In this document: positions 47,896-58,757 of the stretch, one piece after another
Layout: every line of letters starts with the position of its first letter
How positions within the stretch are numbered: the stretch's first letter is position 1
Assembly: GCA_030407085.1 (NCBI GenBank)
Contig: CM059582.1
Location: 208,226,001-208,290,000 of the forward strand
DNA: 64,000 bases
Source of the DNA: Trichopria drosophilae
Lineage: Eukaryota > Arthropoda > Insecta > Hymenoptera > Diapriidae
Reading direction: 5' to 3'
The notes under the pieces: model-generated
What the model was told of the DNA's origin: nothing
The model's database searches: none
What the model saw: the letters and a program-made list of their open reading frames with translations, nothing else
Translations under genes and position numbers: made by a program

Positions 47896-50315
47896 TTCTA
47901 AAAGAAAATGCGTTTGTTTATGCTTGTAGTTATAAACGCAATACGCAATGTAAAGTTTCATAATATATCCACGATGAAAAACAGTTTGTGAAAGAAAATA
48001 TGAAAATTTGACTAATAAAATAGTGTTTTAATAAACCCTCAACGAATTTTTATAAGCTGTTAGGTGTTAAATGAACTAAAATTAGAATAATGAAATGTTG
48101 GATGTTCATTTGACTAAATGAAACAAAATCACTGAAGTCTAAGTACATATTAAGTTGATATAATTGATAAAATTTCGTTACGGACCTAAACATGTTGAGT
48201 AGTTAAAAAGTATTTAAATTTACTAAGAATTATTTGGAATTTTTTAGTTAATTATTTTTAGTTAGCGGTTCCTTTTTATCATGTTACCTCTTTGATTTTA
48301 TAACGTAGTATCGTAGTTACGTAATATCATAGCATTTCTTAATTTTTAGTCATTATGAATGGGTCAATATTTAGGTGAATTTAACTATTAATTATGAACT
48401 TAAATAAAAATAGTAAAATTAACATCAACAGCGATCCTAACTAAGATAGTTGTTTTATTTTTACTTCCCTTTCAACATCTCATAGCAATCAAATGTGTCA
48501 AGTACAGAGGGGAAAAAGGTAGAAATGTTCTAATATATAAATAATAGAATTTACAAAATGAAAAATTGTTATTGATTGAAAATTACAAAGTACAAAATAC
48601 AACAACATTTTTTTACAATGACAAGAAGTTATTTTCATTCAGTTAGTTTTATTACAACTAATTTTATATTCACAAATGGTTAAATTTACTATTTAACTCT
48701 AAAACTGCGTTTTGAGTTAGATTTGAGGTTATGTATCCTACTGTATACTTGAACGATCGAGGGAATTGTAAACGAAACAATATTATTATCATATTTACTA
48801 AAGAAATAGTTGGTATTCGATGTTTTACCTTTGTTAAATGGTTGGATTAACTAACAAAAGAACGAGTAATAGTGACTAAATATGTGATTTACGTTAGCTC
48901 AATATTTAAGCAATGCAACTCCTTATTTTTGTCTCCAACTGAATCATGATACGGATTCAATAACATTTATATAATTTATTAATATAATATATTATATAAC
49001 AATATATATTATTAATACAGCATTATTATAATGTATAACTCAAGTAAAATGTACTTATTACCTACAAACTGCATTATGTAGTCAATAATTTCTCCGTGTA
49101 GATATTTTTAATGTAAATTTTACTTTATTTAATACTTTAAAAAAGAATTTAAATAATCTCACACTAATAACGATTATATATAACGATTACAATGCAGTAA
49201 CTTGTATTGTATTTTATATAAATAAACTCTTGAAAATGTTGAAAATATTAAATAGAATAAACAAATTTTTTATCAGCATCCGTAAAATTAATTTTAAAAT
49301 TATTCGTTCTATAATAATTGCGTAAAACATTATTAAACTTTGTGTACACCATCTAAAAAACTCTTAGTTATACCCCAATTACATTTTTTGTTTGTTTAAT
49401 TATGAAACACGAGCATGCAACAGCCTTTTCACGTCATAACTTCCAATAGCCTGTTTTTTTTTAATGCGAGCTTAATTAATCTAATTCAATATATAAAATT
49501 TAATCTCACAATTTATAGTTACGTCCTGTACAGCAATCCGTTTTAATTAGACCTTCTTTTTTCATAATTAAGGTTTAATTGAATTTTACGCTAAAAATAA
49601 TTTCAAAATTACAACATTTTTGTAAAGTGATTATGGCCGTACTAGCAAACTTAATCGTATCGAAATAAATCATTAAATTGAAATATTGCAAGCATAGTAT
49701 GACAAATACATAGTATTTTGCAATTTGAGAACAAAAAATCTGTACTATTGACAATAATTTGTTTTGATAGAAGAAATGAAAAATAAAAATACGTCATTTC
49801 AAAAAGCAGATTTTCTACTTTTATTTTGCAACAATTTCGAATATTGTAAAATAGCAAGACTGATGTATTCCAAAACAAAAGTATTTTGCTTGAGAAATTG
49901 AGCTAGAATCAAGGTCAACTTTTAGCCTTTTCAGACAAAAATGGGTTAACTGTAATTAAATGAAATTTTTCTGTATTCCCTTTCAAACTTTGACAGTTCC
50001 TAGTCGAGTATAGTCATCTTTAATCTATTGCTATAGTTTATTAAAAACCGTATTGTTTTTATATTTTTTTTGTCATATTTTTATCATACCTTAGAATTGC
50101 AATTAATACAAAAATAATAATATCAAGCATGTATAAATTACCATTTTGACTTAATTAAATGTAATATAAACTTTTCTCTATCAAAAACGAGCTTTTTTTT
50201 TATCTTCCAAGATAAATATCTATGACGCTATAAATAATTTTATTTTATATGCAGACTACCTATTCAGGAGCAATTCGTTATTAATTATTATAAGCTAAAA
50301 TTGATAAGATATTCA

Positions 50316-50402
50316 CTAGCAGGTTAGTCTGTAAAACATATCCTGCGGCTCGCTTTTTGATGTTTTTTATCAATAAAAACATATTATTATTATTATTATT
50401 AC
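50316..50402 (+). mobile_element. Probable LINE 3' tail fragment
   Basis: CTGCGGCTCGCTTTTTGATG is followed by TTATCAATAAAAACATATT and an (ATT)n run. A short unique 3' UTR piece with a polyadenylation-like AATAAA and a microsatellite tail is characteristic of CR1/I-type non-LTR retrotransposon remnants. No reverse transcriptase is present. Confidence 0.45.
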
Positions 50403-51945
50403 TACCTTACAAAACTATTTCTAGTTTTTAATAATGTTCAGATTTATGCTATAAAAATTAATTATTTTTAAAAACATTTTCTTCTTTGAAAACTTTATGG
50501 TCACCTACCACGGGTTCTCGTCAACAATTTTTAGTACATGGAATATTTATTAGAGATATTGCGTAAACATTAATATAACATAAAATGTAATATTATAGTG
50601 AGAATATTAAGATAAAAATTGAGAATTTTGTGAAAATGTAAACATCAAAGTAAACAAATGAAACGTGCCATATTTTATAAGCCATAATAAATTGACAAGA
50701 AACTAAAAAAATGGTTTGATTCGAAAACAAAAACTTATTTTATCCTCTGGTAAACATTAAATATTTTACGTGTGACCTAATTGAATTATTATTTTAATAT
50801 GGATTTTTAATGTTACAGTTGTACTTAAACACTTCGGGCTAAGAAATTACTTAAGATATTGTTTCGATAATTTAATCATTTTCATAATAATATGTTTTGA
50901 ATTGGGTATAAACTGAAAAAGTTGTAGTTATTCTTATTGCACTGTTGTTAAGATAATCATAAAGTAATTAGTTTTGTTTATTTTTTTGGTTTAATATACG
51001 TATTGTATTAATTCTTTTAACGAAATTTGGTAAACATGTTAAAAAGAAACGAGGGCAAAATTAACCATAATTAGTTGCTAAAATAATAGAAGTGACTAAC
51101 AAAATTTAGTATTTCTGTAGTACATTTTAAAACACTGGAATAAACAACGTAAGATCTTTAGTTTGGAATTAATTTTACATTTTTCAATATAAATGAATAT
51201 GATTTTACTTTTGATTTAGCCAGTAAAAGCGGAAAATGATGAAATAATGTTTACTAATATTGAATACAAACCTACTATTTCAGTGTCAATTTATTAACGA
51301 TATAAAAGAAGTTTCTTAAAATCATATTAACTTAAACATACTAAGTTTTAATAGAGATTCGTTGTTAGTATATTACTAATTAAAATTTACTCGTAATACT
51401 TCGTAATATTTGTTTATATTACTGTTATTGTGTTATAATATTAACGTTACTTAACTAAACCATTATTTACTTCAAGTAGATATGATTCTAATTCTAATTT
51501 AGCACAGAAAAAATATGCTGCATACTAATAAAAGGTATATCACCATGAAAATTTATATTGTAGTTTATGTTTATAATTATTATAATTATATAATTGTAAG
51601 TTTAGAGATCTATAAACAGAATTGTAAACGAAATATAAGATTCTTGGTGGTTCTAAAATTATTGCAAACATTGAATTATTATTTGATGCAAATGTCATTA
51701 GGTTGACAAACCTTAAAACTGCTGATTGATTATTAGAATTAGAATTTAAGATTTATCAAAATTAAAAAAAAAATTGTTTATTCATGTACCTACATTGGAA
51801 TAGTACAAAGAAATATATCTTGTTATAATTCCTTTGGTGTGTTTTAGATTCAAAGCAAGTACACTTTTAGAACGCTCGATACCTGAGATCCCTAGCACAC
51901 TAATTTTAAAGACGCCTTGCAGCCCAACCCAAAAAAATTCGAACA

Positions 51946-52027
51946 GCTGCGGTGTCCGAGTGGTTAAGGAGTCAGACTCGAAATCTGATGGGCTATGCCC
52001 GCACAGGTTCGAATCCTGTCCGCAGCG
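51946..52027 (+). tRNA. tRNA-Ser (anticodon CGA), copy 2
   Basis: This 82-nt tRNA has acceptor stem GCTGCGG/CCGCAGC, discriminator G, anticodon loop CTCGAAA, a long variable arm and B box GGTTCGAATCC. It is identical to copy 3 and differs from copy 1 only by the covarying acceptor pair. A T run follows 3 nt after the end. The gene lies in the same Nrx-1 intron, antisense to the host gene. Confidence 0.97.
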
Positions 52028-52030
52028 AAC

Positions 52031-52038
52031 TTTTTTTT
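52031..52038 (+). terminator. Pol III T-run terminator of tRNA-Ser copy 2
   Basis: Eight consecutive T residues lie just after the tRNA 3' end. Confidence 0.85.
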
Positions 52039-52680
52039 ATTATGAGAATTATTTACTTTTAATAATTACAATATGAAAAACAATTTATTATTAATATATT
52101 GTTCGGATTTTATTTGTATTTTATAGAATATATTTTAAATACCAAAATTAATTAATAAATTTAATAATACATAGTTTAAATATGCTGCTTCTTTAATAAT
52201 TAATTATGAACTCAAAGATAAACATTATATTAAAAAATAGTTAAAAATAATGGTTGGTTTATGCATTGTAAAAAATTTAAGCATGGAAATCTATTTTTAT
52301 GTAGAAAATAATTTACTATAAATAGATTAAATTACTTAATTTATTTTATTTACTTTTTTTATTTTGTTGAGCTTTTAGTTAATGTTACTTTATTAAAAAA
52401 TTATTCAAGGAAACAATTTTAATTAACTAAAAATTATTGTTAATTTGTGTAAATAAATGTATTTAAGAAATAAAATATTTCTAAAAAATATCGTAAATAA
52501 ATACATCACTTTTTTAAGTACATGACATGCAACGAACAATTTTTTAACGTTAAGCTAACAAATGTATTTGCGGTTAATTATTTTTGTTTTCACTTTTTAA
52601 TATGTCAGTAATATTACCACCAATACTTAAATTATATTTATTATTGTATTTGAAATCGACACCGTTTAGTATTGAAAAGA

Positions 52681-52687
52681 AAAAAAA
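52681..52687 (-). terminator. Pol III T-run terminator of tRNA-Ser copy 3
   Basis: The A run on the plus strand is a T run on the tRNA strand, 3 nt after the tRNA end. Confidence 0.8.
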
Positions 52688-52690
52688 GTT

Positions 52691-52772
52691 CGCTGCGGAC
52701 AGGATTCGAACCTGTGCGGGCATAGCCCATCAGATTTCGAGTCTGACTCCTTAACCACTCGGACACCGCAGC
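52691..52772 (-). tRNA. tRNA-Ser (anticodon CGA), copy 3
   Basis: This is a perfect 82-nt copy of tRNA-Ser copy 2 in the opposite orientation, 663 bp away. The short flanks are similar too: ACA before the 5' end and AAC plus a T run after the 3' end. The two genes are convergent (copy 2 on plus, copy 3 on minus), forming an inverted pair. The acceptor, anticodon, variable and T arms are all intact, so it is probably functional. Confidence 0.97.
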
Positions 52773-53749
52773 TGTTGATAATTATAGCTATTAGGTTTTC
52801 TTATAAGTACATTCCTACAATCTTATCTATACATTGTTTTCTTAATGAACGAAATGTATGTCACTGTAAATGATTAATTCATTTTTCGCGAGGAGCCGAA
52901 TTTTTCTTGAAGCAAATATGTATTTTTGCAGATGTATATTAAGTGTAAATTTATTTAATGTTCAATAAGATACTTAATTTTATAGATTAATTTTTTTAGT
53001 TAATTATTTTATTTAAGTGATGACTACTTATAGTAATATTTAGTTAGATTTCTGCAGTTTCTTAAATAAATTATTAGTATATGAATAACGTTCACTTTAA
53101 TTATGATTTCCCAGTAAAACGTAGTGGTGTAATAAAAATAATTACACAATTTTTCCATGAAAGCAAAAAATTTTTTGTTAATACTTAACATAGTTAAAAG
53201 AAAATTATTATTTTAAGAATAAATTATTAACTGATTAGTTTAATTTTCTTGTTGTCTTTTTTAGAAACAATATTTAGTAGATATTTAAATGAAAATTAAA
53301 TTTTATTGAAAAATTCTATAAAAAGTCTATAATCGTAAAATAAAACTTTACATTAAAATATAAAAATATGTCTATTAGTTTTTTTTTTAAAACGCACAAT
53401 TTTTAAAAAGTGTTTTTAATTCTGAAAAATTCAGGTTTAGAATGAAAAAATTCAGGTTTAGAAAAATTCTATAAATAGGATTTTAAGAATATCTAGAAAA
53501 CAAAAAATATCATTTAAAATTCTACTAAAAATATATTTGTTCAAGTGTTTTCAGTTGTAATGTTAAATATAAAATTATTAAACTAAGGTGTTTATAATAC
53601 AAAATTGTTTTAGAATAATTATGAGAAATAATGTAAGACACATTTTTTTTTCTATTCAAACATTCAATTCTTTTGTTTACCATCCTCGTATTGAAATTTA
53701 TCATTTTTCGGAGAAATTATTTACAGTCAAATAAATGAAAAAAAAAGAC

Positions 53750-54075
53750 CCGGAACAATCAGCCCACGGATCTAACCTAACCTGGCCACTAACTTAATTT
53801 AAACTAACCTAACCTTATCTAACCTAACCTAATCTAACCTAAAGTAAGTAACTTTTATTGATTTTATCCGATTTTGTCAAAAAACCTAACCTATCCTAAC
53901 CTAACCAAATTTAACCTAAAGTAAGTAACTTTTATTTATTTTGTCCGATTTTGCAAAAAATTAGAATAGGTTTATAACTTATGATACCGATGTAAAACCA
54001 AACCTAACCTAACCTAAACTAAGTAACTTTTATAGATTTTGACCATTTTTGTAAAAAATTAGAATAACTTCATAA
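53750..54075 (+). repeat. Three ~110-bp repeats with interstitial CCTAA runs
   Basis: Each unit contains (CCTAA)n-like runs, AAAGTAAGTAACTTTTAT, GATTTT(A/G)(T/A)CCGATTTTG and AAAAATTAGAATA. CCTAA is the complement of the TTAGG insect telomere repeat, but the runs are short and mixed, so they are interstitial rather than a telomere. Confidence 0.75.
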
Positions 54076-54187
54076 TTTATGACACAGATAAAAGTTTAAG
54101 TGTTATGTACTCAACTTTAATGATATTTGTCCATATATTTTTTAATTTATATATATATTTCCTTATTATCATTCTTTTTTTAAAATA

Positions 54188-54260
54188 TTGTCGCGCAGAT
54201 ATTTTGTCCGCATAGATATTTTGGCGCGCGTATATTTTGTCGCGGATATTTTTTCCGCGA
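54188..54260 (+). repeat. 16-bp CpG-rich tandem repeat, ~4.5 copies
   Basis: TTGTCGCGCAGATATT, TTGTCCGCATAGATATT, TTGGCGCGCGTATATT, TTGTCGCGGATATT and TTTTCCGCGA follow one another. The minus-strand ORF through it reads a repeated KIYARQNIYAD-type peptide. Confidence 0.85.
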
Positions 54261-54972
54261 ATAATCAGTCGAGTCACCAATAATTTATATTTTCTAAAAA
54301 AAATATGCGCAAAAAGCCTCACTTTATTTCTTTCTAAACTTCAGATATTTATTTTAACTTTTATTATCATATCCGCACCGTATGCCTGTTTTTCTTTCTT
54401 AAATTTTTATATTTTACAAAGTTTTTTAGTGGATGTTTTGAGATCTCTGACAATTCAAATATTCATACTAACATATATAGATCGTTCCAATTTTTAATAA
54501 CTAATTCTCAAATTAAAGTAGACTAAATTTAACATGTAACTTAAAAATGACTTCTGCAGCTGATATTTTTCGATGTAAATTTGAACATTATGTAAATGTA
54601 TTTTCACTTGCACGTGATTTTAATTGACATTACATTATTGGTACAGAAGGCACGTAAATAACGCAGTAAACTGCAGAACCAAAAGTTATCAAATTTTGAA
54701 CAATTATCGTCACACGAATATTAAAAAAATATTATTGAATTGCAACATTGGAATGTTTTACGATGTAATTTTCACCCACTGAATAATCAGTTCCGTATGG
54801 TAGGAAACTTTGATATTAAATTGGCAAACTGTATAACATCGAAATATTGAAATATAAATGCTGTCTGCCAAAATTAGCAATAAAATTATAACATTTTATA
54901 TCCGAATGTAAAATTTTGACATTTCTGTGTACAAATGCTCTTTAAAAATTTGAAATTTGTCACGTTTTTTAC

Positions 54973-55164
54973 CTGAATCTTGTTGTTCGGCATATCCAGC
55001 GATGTCGACGGGTTGTGAGTTAACCACCAGATCCCTCATGCACCCTACGTAACCTTGACGAAGGGATGCTGTCCACAAAACTGCAGGAACAGACAGTGTC
55101 GCATAAGGAGAACCAACACCTCCGATGTAAAGCAAACCATCGAGATCTAATTGCGTCCTGTCGC
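54973..55164 (-). CDS. Nrx-1: Neurexin-1, internal exon: C-terminal part of LNS3 (laminin-G) domain
   Basis: Seen: on the minus strand the exon follows a good acceptor (TTTATGCAG) at 55165 and ends at a CAG|GTAAAA donor. It is 192 nt long: 2 nt finish a split codon, then 63 codons, then 1 nt, so both flanking introns are phase 1. The product contains LDLDGLLYIGGVGSPYATLS, then a WTASLRQGYVGCMRDL segment and a GYAEQQDS tail. Known: YIGG followed by GYVGC.RDL is the last beta-sandwich segment of neurexin LNS/laminin-G domains, and the Cys pairs with a Cys after the domain. Neurexins are presynaptic single-pass adhesion receptors that bind neuroligins and other ligands. Inference: this is the end of LNS3, because the next exon supplies the closing Cys and EGF2. 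An internal TTG or ATG is not a real start; this is an internal exon. Confidence 0.95.
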
Positions 55165-55567
55165 CTGCATAAAGTCATTAATTTCAATTAATTGTCACTC
55201 ATACATTTTTTAGATAACGATAAATAAATACAATTACTGCTGCGGAAATAAATGCAAATGCGTGACAACATGCGGGAATTAGGGTTCGACATAATTTTAC
55301 GCAGAACATGTATGTTTTACACCAAAGCAATATTTATTGTTTTCCACTATCAACTTTTTTAAGCAAACTTAAAATACACTGCAACTTTAATATATTACAA
55401 CGTAGAATTCGCTTAAAAGAGGTATAAATACAATTTTACCTTTATTTTCGAAGACTTTCTAGGGCACTATAAAAACGGTTTGAGAGATATTTATCGTGTT
55501 AAGGGTTAGTTGTTGCATTGCTTTTGTCAACATAACCCCAGTTTTGTGTATACTTTTGTTGAATCTA

Positions 55568-55825
55568 CAGTAGAGTCCCGATATATTTGCTTTTTGCTAT
55601 ATTTACTTTCCAGCATAGTTGCCCAGTTCCATCTCTTTATATTTGTCTGTCGCCGCTCTTTTTTTCCCCCACCTTCAACGCCGGGCCGTCAGGAAGGGCC
55701 TGCTGTGACGTCACAAACATAACGCGACGAAGAGAGTGGGAGAATCGGAGCCTTCTTTTGATCAATATAAGGAGACGGGAGGGGAAGGCGGGGAACCGAG
55801 CGATAAATATACCGGGACTCTACTG
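55568..55825. mobile_element. Family D MITE, TA-flanked, 258 bp
   Basis: The TIRs are CAGTAGAGTCCCGATATATT and, reverse-complemented from the right end, CAGTAGAGTCCCGGTATATT, a near-perfect pair. Flanking TA on each side is the expected target duplication. A TGACGTCA palindrome sits in the interior. CAGT-starting TIRs plus TA duplication point to the pogo/Tigger branch of Tc1-mariner. It has no ORF of its own. Confidence 0.9.
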
Positions 55826-56420
55826 TACAAGTTTAGACTCAAATAAATTCACTTCTCAAATCCATTCAGCTATTTATATTTATATATGCTATCTTAGGTA
55901 GTTTAACTACTTTACGGTAGATATTATGATTATGTTCATGTGAAGACCTATTCAATTACTCATAAAAGTAATAAATTTTAAGAATTTTGTTCAGCCTAAC
56001 TATATCATGTGTATTAATAGAAAATTAAACGATAATAGTCGATCTATAAAGTTTCTTTTCCTGGGCGTTAGTCGTATATTCATAAAAAAAAATTACATTC
56101 GCTACGATACATTCAAATAAGGAAACAAAGTTCAATTGTTAGTTAGACAGAGCACTTAGAAACGTATCGAATTTGTAGTACAATAGCAACATCTATTTTT
56201 ATAATCACGTTGTGTTATTCTTTTTCTATGCAATCTGCTTGTTCGGATATAAAAGATGTGTATGGGCTCCTGCTTTCTGTTCATGTTTTTAATGAAAAGG
56301 AAACTTTTTTCAAGACAAAAACTACGTCATACTCTGTTGTTAATTGTGTTGAAATGATCATATCTATCTTCCACGCACGTGTTGCTCGTGCAATAAATAT
56401 AGGGATCCATACTGTCTTAA

Positions 56421-56699
56421 GGCGGTTCTAAAGTGCTCCTCCGATAAAGTAGGAATTTGTACTAAAAAACGTAAATAAAAAATGACTGAATCGATTTGTC
56501 AAAATTCTGGCTCTGTAAAGGCAATTTTAATTACTATAGACGGCATCAATTAATTCTACATCTTTGGTATTTTCTAGGAAACTGTTTATAATGTTTAGAA
56601 TTGCCTTTACACAGACCCAATTTTTAAAAAGTTATTCAGTGATCTTTACGTTTTTTAGTGAAATTTCCTACCTTACCGGCGGACCGGTTTAGAACCCCC
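56421..56699. mobile_element. Family B MITE, TTAA-flanked palindromic element, 279 bp
   Basis: The element is flanked by TTAA on both sides (56417-56420 and 56700-56703). The ends read GGCGGTTCTAAAG and, reverse-complemented, GGGGGTTCTAAAC. The arms continue with CCGATAAAGTAGGAATTTGT against CCGGTAAGGTAGGAAATTTC, so nearly the whole element folds back on itself. A TTAA target duplication suggests the piggyBac superfamily; no transposase is present. Confidence 0.85.
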
Positions 56700-56774
56700 T
56701 TAACACATTATTGTCTTAATTTAGCTAATACTTTATATTATAATTGGTTGTTCTTTGCGCATAAACTTTTTTTT

Positions 56775-56880
56775 AGTACTCCTTGAACTTTATGGAGTAA
56801 AATAATTGCACTCTAGTGTGTGAGTAAATATTCACTTCACAAGGCGTGAATTTTAATTCCAAGAAATTTGAGTACGTATA
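56775..56880. repeat. Family A MITE fragment
   Basis: CTTTATGGAGTAAAATAATT, GTGTGAGTAAATATTCAC and CACAAGGCGTGAATTTTAAT boxes end at AAGAAATTTGAG. It sits just right of the family B element. Confidence 0.45.
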
Positions 56881-57044
56881 TATAGTCATTATAAATGGAA
56901 AGAAATTATAATTTTGTCACAATTTTAGGTTTAACGAAACATTTATATTCTTGCATTAGAAGATTTAAATTCCAACCAAATTATTAAAAATCTTTTAATT
57001 TTTGTCAAGGTTTTGAACTCGTTTGAGTCCATTAAGATAATTAA

Positions 57045-57405
57045 TTTTTTCTATTTTTAAATTTACTATATCGATAAAAACCGCAAATTAAACATTTTTG
57101 CTTCAATTTTTCGAAATTCGTGCTATGTGAAGTTAATTCTAATTAGTATATACCGTATCCTAAAAGATACACAAGAAATTAATTGGAAAACGGCAAAGCA
57201 TTATAGTAAATAGATGATTTTTAATTATTCCCGATATTTCTTGGTCGATTCTATATTAATTCCTTTAGTATTTTTATAGAGACTGTACATAGTAATTAGA
57301 ATAACCGCTACAGAACCAAGATTTTGAAAAATCATTTATAAAATGTTTAATTAACGGTGTCTAGTGTAAATTCCTACCTTATCGACGGACCACTTTAGAA
57401 TCCCT
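57045..57405. mobile_element. Family B MITE, older copy
   Basis: The right end (CCTACCTTATCGACGGACC then ACTTTAGAATCCC) matches the right arm of the element at 56421. The interior repeats the 'aattctaattagtatata' and 'tctttagtattttta' segments of that family in inverted orientation. The left end is degenerate, so its boundary is approximate. Confidence 0.7.
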
Positions 57406-58229
57406 ATAAGGAAATTTTATTTTCAATATAATTAAGTGCATACTATTTCGTAAAGAAAAATCTATAGTTTATTGATTTTGTATCTTCCTTTTTGAAACGG
57501 AAGCTTTCAATTTTCAACAATACTCCATTTCAACCCTGCAAACACAAAAGTAACATTTATGTGATAACTATGTAACATTTATGTGACAATGTAACCATTA
57601 CGTAAATATTACATAACTGTTACTTTCCGTGTTTGCATGGGTGAGTATACATAATCTTCTTTTGTCTTCAGAAAACGCACCCGCAAATTTTATTTACTTC
57701 CCAAAATTAATGATAGAAAATTAATAATGGTACATTGAAATCGGAACGCCGTTGCGGTAATGTAAATTTTAACTTCCTAGTCACTGTTGTAAAGTTGAAA
57801 CTTTCGAGGTATTGAATACTGTGACATTTTTATTATTTGTATAAATATGAAATGAATAGTTTTTTTAAATTTCTTGCGTGATGCAGTGAATTTATTTTGA
57901 ATTGAGCAGTGGCGATATGAGACATTGAGACTTGAAAAACTGATGTATTGAACGTTCACCGTTTGGTGGCGCATACGTCTCGCGCTGAACAGATTCATCG
58001 TGCCATTCTCGCAAGCGGTGAAACGTTTTCACTCCCTGAATTGAATAATGCACAATTTGACATTTACATGGACATTTTAACTTTATATTAATGCCAAACC
58101 TTACGAGTTGTCCGATTAGAACTTTTGTCAACTATGAAATTTCACTTGATATCAGTTTTAACATAGGAATGTTAGAGTATGATGTCACGTAAATTTTGTA
58201 GATCTCCGCATTTAATTAAATATACATCA

Positions 58230-58600
58230 GATGTACCTTCCATTTTGAACAGCTCACGATGTCCGGTAATCGAATAGGTGTTCATTGATAGGTGACCGCC
58301 GACGAAACGCGAGGCGATAATGCGCGTAATTGCACGCTGGTCCTTTTATGCGATGTTTGCTGAGGGAGTGGCTTTACATCGTGCGTTCATTCACGAGCTT
58401 TCCGCATTGCGGGGGTGTAGCCATAAATGCGATTTGTCGACGAGCTTTTCCACAGAAATCGCGAAAATCGGTGACGTCGTTGAAATCAATTAGCTACTAA
58501 CCGCAATTACAGTTCAACGGCAATTGTTAGCACAGTCATCGTTCCGTTGGTTTTAGTGATCGGATGGGGTTACAGGATTCTTTCCAAGTGCTAGTTACTT
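58230..58600. other. GC-richer island upstream of the LNS3 exon
   Basis: CpG-containing unique sequence (GACGAAACGCGAGGCGATAA and neighbours) contrasts with its surroundings. No exon motif of neurexin and no long ORF is seen. A regulatory role is possible but unsupported. Confidence 0.3.
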
Positions 58601-58757
58601 CAAAATCAGCGGTTTGTGAATTCCATACGGTGAGCTTAAATAGGTTATTATCAAAATTCCAAACAAAAACATGATTTTCCTTCAGGAATGTTTTCTGGGA
58701 TAAAAAAGAAGATACTCTGTGCGAGGATTAAAATCAGACATCAGCAAATAACACATC

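Larger units (their letters stand above)
45906..54972 (-). other. Nrx-1: Nrx-1 intron between LNS3-end exon and EGF2 exon
   Basis: This is a 9.07 kb phase-1 intron (GTAAAA ... TGTTGCAG). It hosts three tRNA-Ser(CGA) genes, a ~1.2 kb long-arm inverted repeat (46695-47895), a LINE-like 3' tail (50316-50402), a CCTAA-rich tandem repeat (53750-54075) and a CpG-rich 16-bp repeat (54188-54260). Between these, about 47.9-50.3 kb and 52.8-53.7 kb are AT-rich with no feature I can support. Confidence 0.85.

Noticed and set aside
51834..52076. 80-codon plus ORF
   Set aside because: Runs through the tRNA-Ser copy 2; no independent evidence.
53750..54075. Chromosome-end telomere
   Set aside because: CCTAA runs are short, interrupted and embedded in unique sequence on both sides.
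57777..58131. Minus ORFs upstream of the LNS3 exon containing a W-H pair
   Set aside because: Checked as the missing LNS3 exon; the surrounding residues do not fit an LNS domain.
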